A stretch of DNA of 23,244 nt from a virus. Shown piece by piece: positions 16,901-22,791 of the stretch. The stretch lies in IMG/VR virus record IMGVR_UViG_3300007539_006604, positions 1 to 23,244 of that record; one strand, 5' to 3'. Positions within the stretch are counted from its first letter, which is position 1. Every line of letters starts with the position of its first letter. The notes under the pieces are model-generated. The model did no database searches, had not been told where the DNA came from, and worked only from the letters and a program-made list of their open reading frames with translations. The position numbers and the translations under genes were made by a program.

Positions 16901-17907
16901 CCAAACGATTGCTTTCCGAGCTCTAACTCTTTTTGAGCATTCGCAAACGCCGGGTCAGCTTGCAACTGCGAAATTTCACGCATTGCTTGTTCATACTCAG
17001 GTGTACCAGGAGCAAATTGTGTTGCTGCTAATTCTTGAACACTGACACCTGCTGCTAATTCTTCAGCTAAATGCAACGCATCTAAATCGCCGTTTAAAAG
17101 TTCCTTAGCATTATCAACGGCGTACTTGCGAAAATAAGTATCACCATCGTAAGTTTCACGAAACGCGTCGGTAAACGCTCGAGGGTTACCTGCCAAAAGC
17201 GACGCCCCCATGCTGACACCCAAACCAGCTAACATTCCTGACGTAAGAGCAGTTCCACCAACTCCAAGAACACTCGCTACGCCTAATGCTCCCAACCCCC
17301 CGTAAACCCACGCGGCTGTGCCCCCAGTCGCAGCAATAACAAGAGCAGCAACAGCCGGATTTTCAATATCAATTCCAATATTTTCTAATGTTGCATCAAG
17401 CGTTCTAAAAACATGACCGGCTCTGTCACCTGCCCACGACAAACCATCTAAGGTGACTTCTGTAACATCTTTTAAACCAGCACGAATTGGTTCAGGAACT
17501 GCCCCAACAATAGGTTCAGCAACGTTATTAAACGTTCGCCAGACAGAACCCATCCACCCCCCGTCGCCGCCATCAAACGACGGCTGTACCCCGTAATGAC
17601 GAGTAAGCAAATTGCGTTGATTCGCATCTAACTGCGAAAACACAACTTTTTGTTCTTCGGGTGGCAAATGAACAAATTCAGTTGCAAACCGTTGCATTTG
17701 CAAACGATGCGTCGCTTCTTGCAACTGCGTCACATCAATTTGCTGGTTCTGCACCATCATCGCATACAACTGCGGGTCTTGAGCTAACACAGGGTTAGCG
17801 GCAAAACGTTCCGCTTTTTGAATTGCGTCCCAACCAATTAAATCGTTAGACGACAAATTCGACGGGTTATACCCGTCGGAATCAACACCAGAAAAAACAT
17901 AAACCAT
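10939..17907 (-). CDS. Giant internal virion/ejection-type protein, 2322 aa
   Basis: ATG at 17907 shares its A with the upstream TAA (TAATG). At nearly 7 kb this is close to a third of the window and is unbroken. Residues 184-240 are Gly/Ala-rich and hydrophobic (AVAALVIAATGGTAAWVYGG, then repeated Gly-Leu-Gly-Val stretches), long enough for two or three membrane passes and the only such region. The rest is helical and soluble-looking, with a conserved-looking block near residues 1775-1830 (FQQWTGNYIPFHFATEQFIK) and a charged C-terminal helical end. I find no polymerase, protease, helicase or transglycosylase motif by eye. Its size, the single membrane-active patch and its position with lysozyme-like and LysM partners suggest a protein carried in the head and ejected through the envelope, as T7 gp16-type or N4-type giant virion proteins are. 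Homology to these is not shown. Confidence 0.72.
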   Translation of the reverse strand: MVYVFSGVDSDGYNPSNLSSNDLIGWDAIQKAERFAANPVLAQDPQLYAMMVQNQQIDVTQLQEATHRLQMQRFATEFVHLPPEEQKVVFSQLDANQRNLLTRHYGVQPSFDGGDGGWMGSVWRTFNNVAEPIVGAVPEPIRAGLKDVTEVTLDGLSWAGDRAGHVFRTLDATLENIGIDIENPAVAALVIAATGGTAAWVYGGLGALGVASVLGVGGTALTSGMLAGLGVSMGASLLAGNPRAFTDAFRETYDGDTYFRKYAVDNAKELLNGDLDALHLAEELAAGVSVQELAATQFAPGTPEYEQAMREISQLQADPAFANAQKELELGKQSFGRFIARSFTWLDPGSAPYNVLSGSVDAAWLIATDPFLIVGSAAKSSRLARRGINKTEDIFERLEVLRNSQEKLGAFGTSGIRSSLRRGGQTGEALTVGEAFENTLDRIAVAFNSENGVADLLQEVPQVIPIVNSLKNKLIEGDQIIQSADDVFKFLQSDAGIAAISSGRVPVRRDWVELPMLTKQGHRKLFSSATAHDAIDFFAAPTSQRSVDDLVIEYGDVWDASLGLSDRITESVTTSWLREKYENGLFLKALLYGSDVQVAGRNLNLNVFSNAARLAQVLTRQVPLSGTVINFEGTLASQNTQDFINIVESVGTLFNLPTSVKRGWVEVLTSNDPVLQRKGIESLYDGIFTASGLKAADPDAINGLLSKLKNHSGRYGVAEDLNVYGGGPHGVLPQADHANAMRIPDFRDLLAVSRKHNYMRQVHGWANPQWLESGMQQIWKPSVLLRLGFIPRAAGEELLNQLFRKPQDFIGGKILRFAADDIRIDPETNRIAGGLLPTGQWYQNRLAKKIRKDPDIERSIAWDDPDVRELIDLGNIYNEMIGPEYRHRLFGNSQISVAEKMYVYATNAVRQQLRATINNPDTALQRPLSWLGVNGTKDLIFTRQLLQIENAQILDNFDEQYLDAAQTLTGLTINRYKPDQIKGALSRDPKTVMAVDDWENIRYMNKMLATPNAAAEQWARQTMSGNASVAELFTSGQLQLNDPDELLQIGQRQQVIIDRDAGWVLGTPGDPYYLQGVHSQVSRAGNGVLEQNLLRTLTRYVNPSVRRKLEESGLNGQTYIQVLRNLQSQYNLLGSDFKLLLANPSNELARLRLIETVKETKPFGFRVYPNNISPNRVNDSFNQARFEEWLDEVLNLGADTRSVIQGALTQRVDDFVDSFEELRFILRQQAEQLLGTAELEPLVRGMVRSRRGPNNEMLAEAIPPGQIRLYAPAVDNNRQYMMYQLNDQQAFQLESLLTEKGLPENVIRRLMRGREFAQQQPPNSPRYPYVSGLRELNKGVGEFTQPFPAILQGLAFSNYEQALRVQKAFNETLDEVLGLDPQSYLDELPFYRNVTTEELNIATSENRLIKRTDASFEQAEAFDIPVETWLSFDQFGNNPIQIIDGEAVEGVTAETLTRMHAEAIERRYAELFYNPDDNELVHEFIGHQLVSADTSFGNTLFSPTHVSEASNAKQIFAMPTYKAVGQDAMWERIKKFGFNHITAAVDSIARQPLYTMEYLRAMRLAEANVKRMRSQSLWGETQELYNKTHNENSRYWLSKKRFKDQPSKPDVKAKPAHIDYAMLREDEFEILDLALKRLGLSAGLPHLPDYTLATNWNKILSTVGDQAKTGDELFAKAHQIMRGVDKHMQTGDLDYVMHLFDISVRNQVKTYGQFTNWLDEAYANKIPVPAHLASMNAETFKMVNRAYKNDASVRAQTQVMATERAFRAAIRFVDDHRLRSQFQQWTGNYIPFHFATEQFIKRWTRAFAESPEGIRRLQLLYHGMKSSGTIMSNPETGEDIFVMPGSAVATDVIARSWSLVSGKDAHLPIAMPLTGELKMSLPGLDGLWKPSPGPVLGLGLGAFKNRFPELAPIVEHDLFPLHTGQIGDRGAYEVLVPASLRRVIAATTMWDPSGSRHVSAGIRAIQYLEANGYGLEEDATYAEKQAFLDRVENWTRILALTEAIYGFIAPAPPSAGDIITGDNALSLDPDNWMANVGLNADELNEIPRARLFELTDQGFEWDEAVSQFLKENPDATAWTVFASSSVTGVSGIPTEQSLDWMRSNEDLLNRYAFAGSWLIPLGQKENDDQFDFAAYNKMLAHNLRSKNELTEFYDTLQFNAAIGPYQDLRRIHTRNLEAIRQMNPGPEKTRLRLEENDRWRRQSQEFLAANPAFAANWSSGKGEQRRTQVLSEWEQYRVDDRFDKDQQFLLLDGLYQLYALYRAQRDALTGRTAEMVKDYRAELDQRMRATMESYVRRNPTTLHFYNSVIEPGLAEVEELQYG

Positions 17908-18317
17908 TACAAACCAAGCTCGGCCGCACGTTGCGCTAACGCATTAACAGAAGGACTGTCAACACGCGAAGCAATCATTGATAAAATATTTGCAACATTG
18001 TTTTGCATAACGCGCGGGCCTGGCCCTGGGCCGCTCGGAGAACCCGAAGTAATGGGTTCATCAGGACGAGCAGTAGGTTCCCCAAGGCCAGGCCCCCGCA
18101 CAGGTAACTGCGTCGCCGCAAGACGCAGCACCTGCTCTGCACCCAACCCTGGGGGAACTGCCCGATTCCCCCCCTGGGGAGGAGGTTGAGATGCAGACTG
18201 TATAAGCTTATCAGTAGGAACAGGCATTTGCCTTTGCGCTTCCAACAACGCAGCCCGTTCTCCATGAGATGCTTGTGGCGCATCTAACACAGGAGGTTTT
18301 TTTCTTGCTCGAGGCAT
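17907..18317 (-). CDS. Pro/Gly-rich small protein after the portal, 136 aa
   Basis: ATG at 18317 shares its A with the portal stop (TAATG), and its own stop overlaps the next start the same way. The N-terminus is basic (MPRARKKPP). The middle is dominated by Pro, Gly, Gln and Arg (QPPPQGGNRAVPPGLG, SGPGPGPR) and is probably disordered. Only the last 35 residues look folded, as one helix pair (ANILSMIASRVDSPSVNALA). No family is recognised. The region is GC-richer than the flanking genes because of the Pro/Gly codons. The genuine start-stop coupling on both sides and the sensible helical C-terminus support a real gene. A role with the portal or the internal proteins is only inferred from place. 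Confidence 0.62.
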   Translation of the reverse strand: MPRARKKPPVLDAPQASHGERAALLEAQRQMPVPTDKLIQSASQPPPQGGNRAVPPGLGAEQVLRLAATQLPVRGPGLGEPTARPDEPITSGSPSGPGPGPRVMQNNVANILSMIASRVDSPSVNALAQRAAELGL

Positions 18318-20221
18318 TACCGCATACCTTTCTGTGTTGCACCAATCAGATTAAACAACCCTCTCTGGTTAGCGTTCGGTTCAAACGTTGAAGGAGCTTC
18401 AGGAAGATTTGCATTTTCGACAGGCAACCCCTGCAAACCTGGCACTTGATCTGCACCCATCGGGTTAGCACCAGGCAATGCTCCCATTTGGACACCTTCC
18501 ATTTGTTCTTGTTGTTCAGCAAGCAACGCTGCTTGACGTTCCTGCGATGCTCTTTGCATTTCTTTTACAGACGCTAACAAAGATTCACCTTTTTCAAGTT
18601 GTTCCCCGAGAACAATTTGATCTTCAATAGACAACGTTTGATTCTCAATGCCAACTTCAATGAAACGACGCAAACTGCGCTCTAATGCTTCCTGGTCAAC
18701 TTTCTTTTTAGTGGTTTCCGCATCAGGAATATGCGGATGAGCCATACGGAAATCGTCCATTGAAATAGCTTCAATAGCCAACATTTGACTTAGTTCAACA
18801 GTCAACCTACTACTAGACGCTCCAGGCACAGAATACTGCGTTGCATTCCACCGCGAATCCAAATGCGTTTTCGGGCTAAAACGAGCAATCTCAGAATGCC
18901 CACGATTACCAGTAAACACAACATACTTTTTAGAAGGCCAATAAACGTTGTAAGCTTCAATTACACGCTCATTCATTTTGGTTGCCCAAAATTCACCGAT
19001 TTCGTGATACTCTTGAATACGCGGTTCGGCAGCAGAACTAAAAATAGCTTCATTAGCTCGACCAGTACGCAAACCCCCACCCGGTGTTTCACCCATCATT
19101 TGAGGCAGCAAACCAGCAGACGTTTTTGCGTTGCGTTCCAAACGATCCATCCCAATTTTCACATTCGGATCAGGACTGTTACCTAACGTAAAAACTTGTT
19201 CAGCGTTTAAAATAATATTTGGTTCGCCGTCAATGCCATCATGCCACCTACCGCCAACAAGCGTAGGAGGATTAGTCGACGAACCAACAATAACCCGATC
19301 AGGGAAAATACTTCGCTCAGACGACAAAATATCTAACGCCATAAGACGCGACTGCAAATCAGTCATACTTAAAATGTGTGCAACTTGAGAAACAGTTTTA
19401 TCAAGCGACACACGTTCAGGCATCAAAACCGTACACATACCCAACGGATTCGGTGACCAATGCAACGGCATATGTGTTTCTCGACCAATTTCACGATGCG
19501 CCCGATAGATCGGCGTATCACGTGGCCCCAAAATACCCCACACTCGTTGCTGTTCATCAACCCACTCAACAAGTTCCCACATCTGCGGGCCTTCAGGATC
19601 AATAACACCCTTCCGACCGTAAGAATCCCGCATCTGCGACGAAGCAAACGGGAACATTCGCAACACAGCATCCTTGTGCAACACATGCACAATGCCTGCC
19701 GACTTCGGTGGAGTCATCGTCCCATTAGTAACTTCTTCAGGATAAACACCTAATGGGTCTAAAACCTGAATGCGAGGAACCTCATGTTCCCAATCGCACA
19801 CAAGATTCATCGCAAACGTAGAATAACCGGCAAGTTGCCGGTACCATTTACGCCACAACAATTTGCCGCCGCTCATATACCAGACATAATCCAAAGACTG
19901 TTTACGCTTACGTGCGTTCATGTCCGCTTTTTTTTCACCCGGATTCATCGACGGACAAAAAATGTTAGGCGACACAGAACCAGCCATCATGCCGGTATGG
20001 TCAATAGCATCAGTGACAATAGCAGGGCCAAGAGGCGGCAAATCCGGCCCAGCATCAGAACCCGGATACGGCACAGCCCACTCACCGTTATACCGGTGCA
20101 TCACATCCTGCATGTGATCTAACAAAACTGAACGATTTTCGCGCCGCAATTCCATCTCACGATAAATCACAGGCCAAACAGCCCACAACATATCGTTATT
20201 AGTAACCATTGGATTATGCAT
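18317..20221 (-). CDS. Portal protein, 634 aa
   Basis: The frame also has a GTG at 20239, but ATG at 20221 makes the TAATG overlap with the terminase stop that recurs in this operon, so I place the start there. The protein has the size and feel of a podovirus-type portal. It has an N-terminal helical part with many aromatic residues (YREMELRRENRSVLLDHMQD) and a wing with strands leading to DPLGVYPEEV near residue 160. The crown side begins after a stem-like segment (TSAGLLPQMMGETPGGGLRT, with GRANEAI), and the C-terminal helical barrel-like region is rich in Glu and Gln (LLASVKEMQRASQERQAALL) before a disordered Pro/Gly tail. It forms the dodecameric DNA channel at one head vertex and docks the terminase. 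The direct neighbourhood of the terminase supports the call. No single diagnostic motif exists for this family. Confidence 0.8.
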   Translation of the reverse strand: MHNPMVTNNDMLWAVWPVIYREMELRRENRSVLLDHMQDVMHRYNGEWAVPYPGSDAGPDLPPLGPAIVTDAIDHTGMMAGSVSPNIFCPSMNPGEKKADMNARKRKQSLDYVWYMSGGKLLWRKWYRQLAGYSTFAMNLVCDWEHEVPRIQVLDPLGVYPEEVTNGTMTPPKSAGIVHVLHKDAVLRMFPFASSQMRDSYGRKGVIDPEGPQMWELVEWVDEQQRVWGILGPRDTPIYRAHREIGRETHMPLHWSPNPLGMCTVLMPERVSLDKTVSQVAHILSMTDLQSRLMALDILSSERSIFPDRVIVGSSTNPPTLVGGRWHDGIDGEPNIILNAEQVFTLGNSPDPNVKIGMDRLERNAKTSAGLLPQMMGETPGGGLRTGRANEAIFSSAAEPRIQEYHEIGEFWATKMNERVIEAYNVYWPSKKYVVFTGNRGHSEIARFSPKTHLDSRWNATQYSVPGASSSRLTVELSQMLAIEAISMDDFRMAHPHIPDAETTKKKVDQEALERSLRRFIEVGIENQTLSIEDQIVLGEQLEKGESLLASVKEMQRASQERQAALLAEQQEQMEGVQMGALPGANPMGADQVPGLQGLPVENANLPEAPSTFEPNANQRGLFNLIGATQKGMR

Positions 20222-22062
20222 TAAAACGCCTGTCTCCACTCTAAATAACTTTTACCCATAGATTCGTAAGAGTTATTAAAACTCCAATCCTGGGAACCAG
20301 CCCCAGGAAGAATATTTGTTTGGCGTTCTTTCCAAAGAATCCAACAAAACCAAAACGCCATTAATCTATCCTGCCGCAACGACTTGCCGCTAGCTTTTGG
20401 TCGCCAAGAACGCAACTCCGCAATCAACGGCTCCATACGAGCACGCGTTAAATGATCTTCAGCCCAAGGAATTTCCACCAAACCACGCCCCATAGATAAC
20501 GGAATTTGTGGAATACCATGATTTTCATCGTACTTATTTTTGCCAGTATTGTGACCGCGAACTCTTACACCCCACTTCGACTGCAACTCCAACAAACGGT
20601 CATCTAAAATCATGCCTTTTTGAAACGAGTTCGCTTCAATCACAACATCAGTAACCTGATGCCCCAAACTATGCCACTGCATAATCACAGACTCAAGTAA
20701 TGCCCAAATTTGTTCATAACGAGTAAACCCAGGCTCCGCACGCGAATCCAACACACGCACATAATTACGCCCCAAATCGTCAACAATATGCTGCAAAACA
20801 CAAATTGCTGTAACACCACCAATAGCCGGATCTAACCCCACATAAATAGGAGCACCCATAAACGGCTCAGAATTAACAGACAAACCAGGCCGCAAAGACG
20901 AATCAATACTATTCTCATCAAACGTAGACGCACCCGCAGCTCGAGGCTTCTGCATATAGTTACGCCACCAAGCCTCCTCCCCCACATTACGCCGCATCCG
21001 CTCATACTCCTCCGGCGAATACCGCTCAGGCCACAAATACTCCCCATCATCATTAATCGCCGGAAAAATAATCAGATGATCAACCAAACCCTCATCTAAC
21101 AAACGCTCATAAACATCACCCTCCCCCACACGCGTCCCATTAATCCACGTAAACCCCTTAGTCCCAGGACGCGACAACCAATCCTGCCGAAACGTTTCCA
21201 ACACCGAAGCAGCCTGATTGAAATTACGCAACGACATCACATCATCAACCAACAACATCTGCGTCCGAGTCCCCGCAATACCAGACCCAATCCCCAACGC
21301 CTGCATCGAAAACTCACGATCATCAAACGACCCCTTCTTAAAAACATCAAACGCCTCAGCACCCCAAGGCTGACGATTCGCATTCCGACCCTTTTGAGGC
21401 TCAAACGGACCAAAATAACGAACATAATCAGGCACCGGACCAGAAATCTCCATCCGCTGCTGAACACGCTTCAAAATCTTCTTCGACATATCCTGACGCT
21501 CCGACCCCACACAAATCGTAAAATCAGGATCTAACGCCAAACGATAAGAACAATAATCCTCAGCAAACGTCGTCTTACCATGCTCAGGAGGAAACAAACA
21601 CATCAAAATATCCCCACCCTTCACACGCCCAGAATCAACAACCGCCGCAACTTGAGCATGAAAAAACGGAGAAGTCATACCAAAAAAATGCTCACGAAAC
21701 TCAACAAACCGGCCACGCCAACCCTCACGCGAATCCGGCAAACCCTCACGACCAGACACCGCCAACACAGCATCCACATACGCCGCAAACGCAGGCCAAC
21801 GAGAACGATTCTGCGAATACGCCTGCTGCGACCAACCCACAAACTCACGCGCAGCAGAAACCTTCCCAATCCCCGACTCCAACACCCTCAAAAAAATCTC
21901 ACGCTTCTGAAACCCCGAAGCCTTCCCCCTAAAAAACTCCCTAAACCTCTCATCAACAACACCCCCATCAACCACCCCCTGAACCCAACCAGGCACCTTC
22001 ACAGACCCACGATCCAAATCCTTCACCCCAGCACCATCAAAACGCCTAAAACCATCAACCAT
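20221..22062 (-). CDS. terL: Terminase large subunit with N-terminal helix-turn-helix-like extension, 613 aa
   Basis: Starts are possible at GTG 22089, ATG 22074 and ATG 22062; none has a clear ribosome site, and I chose the last. The packaging ATPase is shown by Walker A PPEHGKTT (residues 158-165) and Walker B LLVDD (270-274). The RNase H-like nuclease is shown by GLDP (D411), VIEAN (E476) and RQDR (D565), a complete set of acidic residues. Residues 53-101 precede the ATPase and look like the helix-turn-helix of small terminase subunits (IFLRVLESG, VSAAREFVG, WPAFAAYVDA). No separate small-subunit gene lies in the window, so both jobs may sit in one chain. The first half of the gene has a coding strand extremely rich in G and T and poor in C, a bias that fades toward the portal gene. 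It docks on the portal and pumps DNA into the prohead. Confidence 0.9.
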   Translation of the reverse strand: MVDGFRRFDGAGVKDLDRGSVKVPGWVQGVVDGGVVDERFREFFRGKASGFQKREIFLRVLESGIGKVSAAREFVGWSQQAYSQNRSRWPAFAAYVDAVLAVSGREGLPDSREGWRGRFVEFREHFFGMTSPFFHAQVAAVVDSGRVKGGDILMCLFPPEHGKTTFAEDYCSYRLALDPDFTICVGSERQDMSKKILKRVQQRMEISGPVPDYVRYFGPFEPQKGRNANRQPWGAEAFDVFKKGSFDDREFSMQALGIGSGIAGTRTQMLLVDDVMSLRNFNQAASVLETFRQDWLSRPGTKGFTWINGTRVGEGDVYERLLDEGLVDHLIIFPAINDDGEYLWPERYSPEEYERMRRNVGEEAWWRNYMQKPRAAGASTFDENSIDSSLRPGLSVNSEPFMGAPIYVGLDPAIGGVTAICVLQHIVDDLGRNYVRVLDSRAEPGFTRYEQIWALLESVIMQWHSLGHQVTDVVIEANSFQKGMILDDRLLELQSKWGVRVRGHNTGKNKYDENHGIPQIPLSMGRGLVEIPWAEDHLTRARMEPLIAELRSWRPKASGKSLRQDRLMAFWFCWILWKERQTNILPGAGSQDWSFNNSYESMGKSYLEWRQAF

Positions 22063-22136
22063 AAAAACCAACATAACACTTGCAACCACACAACCAAACC
22101 CCTACACTCAAAACACACACACCGTGTCCCCACTAA

Positions 22137-22288
22137 CCCTGGGTGAATCGCCCGTCAGAGGGGCCGGTGCCCCCACGCCTCAACACACCTGGGCAAAGAC
22201 GTTGCGACATACCGCGCGTGGGGCAGACCCGCAAAGGCCAAAGCGAGGTCAAGGCAAAAGCAGCCTCAATGCTTGGAGGGACCCAGGG
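22137..22288 (+). ncRNA. Candidate structured RNA with nested perfect helices
   Basis: The outermost helix pairs CCCTGGGT (22137-22144) with ACCCAGGG (22281-22288), eight of eight. Inside it CCCCACGC (22171-22178) pairs perfectly with GCGTGGGG (22216-22223). A hairpin GACCCGC/GCGaGGTC (22226-22250) has seven pairs, one bulged A and a ten-base loop AAAGGCCAAA. Local helices also fit at GCCC/GGGC (22150-22164) and CCTC/GAGG (22264-22279). These helices nest without crossing. Unpaired plus-strand bases are rich in A, which favours the rightward strand as the RNA. Nothing matches tRNA, tmRNA or RNase P, and I see no class I know. It could be an untranslated leader, a regulatory RNA, a packaging RNA or a DNA-level cruciform region. 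The pairing is seen; transcription is not shown. Confidence 0.45.
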
Positions 22289-22359
22289 AAAACCACACCC
22301 AAAAACACCCCCACACCCACACCGTCACCGTCACCGCAACACACACCAACCTAAGACGT

Positions 22360-22386
22360 TTATTAAAGGGACGGGGGTACTGGCAA
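22360..22386 (-). promoter_or_regulatory. Weak candidate promoter toward the terminase
   Basis: On the minus strand TTGCCA (22381-22386) matches the -35 consensus at five of six. TAATAA (22360-22365) lies 15 bases further on, inside the only AT-rich patch of this region. The spacing is shorter than the ideal 17, so the call is weak. If used, it would send transcripts leftward through the foldable block into the terminase gene. Confidence 0.22.
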
Positions 22387-22389
22387 TCA

Positions 22390-22434
22390 AGTCCTGAGCC
22401 GGTGGGCACCACGTGCCGAGCCGAGGCTCGGACT
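22390..22434. other. Compact fold with two mutually exclusive pairings
   Basis: AGTCC-T-GAGCC (22390-22400) pairs with GGCTCGGACT (22425-22434), ten pairs with one bulged T, and encloses a perfect hairpin GGCAC/GTGCC (22405-22417). The same 3' part can instead form a local hairpin CCGAGCC/GGCTCGG (22416-22422 with 22425-22431). Both cannot exist together, which is the arrangement of attenuators and switches. It may equally be a protein-binding palindrome in DNA. Confidence 0.45.
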
Positions 22435-22443
22435 CGTGCGCCA

Positions 22444-22490
22444 CCTGTCCCCACACACAGGCATGCCAGGTTCCTGCCCCCACACACAGG
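22444..22490. repeat. Two 18-base direct repeats, 29-base period
   Basis: CCTGTCCCCACACACAGG (22444-22461) recurs as CCTGCCCCCACACACAGG (22473-22490) with one change. The start-to-start distance is 29 bases. Each copy has complementary ends (CCTGT/ACAGG in the first). Such pairs can be iteron-like or operator-like binding sites; two copies are too few to say more. Confidence 0.65.
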
Positions 22491-22494
22491 TCGA

Positions 22495-22578
22495 CCACCA
22501 CACACCCACACCACACCACACACCCACACACCAAACAAAACACACACCACACCCATCACACACTCAACAAAACCACAA
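22495..22578. repeat. C/A low-complexity tract
   Basis: Almost every plus-strand base here is C or A, in CACACC, ACCCACA and ACAAAACC pieces. It forms the left side of the abrupt composition switch and codes for nothing credible. Confidence 0.85.
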
Positions 22579-22630
22579 CCAGCGCACCACACACCAGCAG
22601 CCCTCAGGGTTGTTGGTGTGTTTGTGCTGG
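22579..22630. repeat. 52-base imperfect dyad at the strand-composition switch
   Basis: The inner stem pairs 22590-22603 with 22607-22620 (14 pairs, two of them G-U when written as plus-strand RNA) around a three-base TCA loop. The outer stem pairs CCAGCGCA (22579-22586) with TGTGCTGG (22623-22630), one G-U, separated by a small internal loop. The G-U pairs become A/C mismatches on the other strand, so as RNA the fold favours the rightward transcript. No U-run follows, so a plain terminator is unlikely. Confidence 0.75.
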
Positions 22631-22722
22631 TTGGTGTGTTTGGTTTGTTGGTTTGTTTGTTGGTTGTGTGTGTGTGTTGTTGGTTTGTTTGTTTGTTTGG
22701 TTGGTTTGGGTGAGAGCAGAAA
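22614..22722. repeat. G/T low-complexity tract
   Basis: The plus strand consists almost only of G and T, with runs such as TGTGTGTGTG and repeated GTTT. It mirrors the C/A tract on the other side of the dyad. It ends as normal sequence resumes before the pentapeptide gene. Confidence 0.85.
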
Positions 22723-22791
22723 GGGTTGTTTGGTATGTGTGGTTATGGGTTGGTTGTTGGTGAGTTGAGAGACAGAGAGACGACCATGACT

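Noticed and set aside
19423-20122. Long rightward frames opposite the portal gene
   Set aside because: They are shadows of the portal reading frame, rich in His, Arg and Thr, and lack ribosome sites.
21580-22146. 188-codon rightward frame opposite the terminase N-terminus
   Set aside because: It is a by-product of the C/A-rich non-coding strand; the opposite frame has the terminase motifs.
22143-22397. Rightward frame of 84 codons through the GC-rich block as a gene
   Set aside because: It starts with GTG without a ribosome site, turns into Pro/His/Thr low complexity and does not explain the nested helices.
22137-22434. tRNA or tmRNA in the GC-rich foldable region
   Set aside because: No seven-base acceptor stem with T-arm GGTTC-type sequence and no CCA-proximal fold could be found on either strand.
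22444-22490. CRISPR array
   Set aside because: Only two repeat copies, an 11-base spacer and no associated genes.
22266-22592. Leftward Cys/Val/Trp-rich frame as a small membrane protein
   Set aside because: Composition follows directly from the G/T bias of that strand; no ribosome site and no convincing membrane topology.
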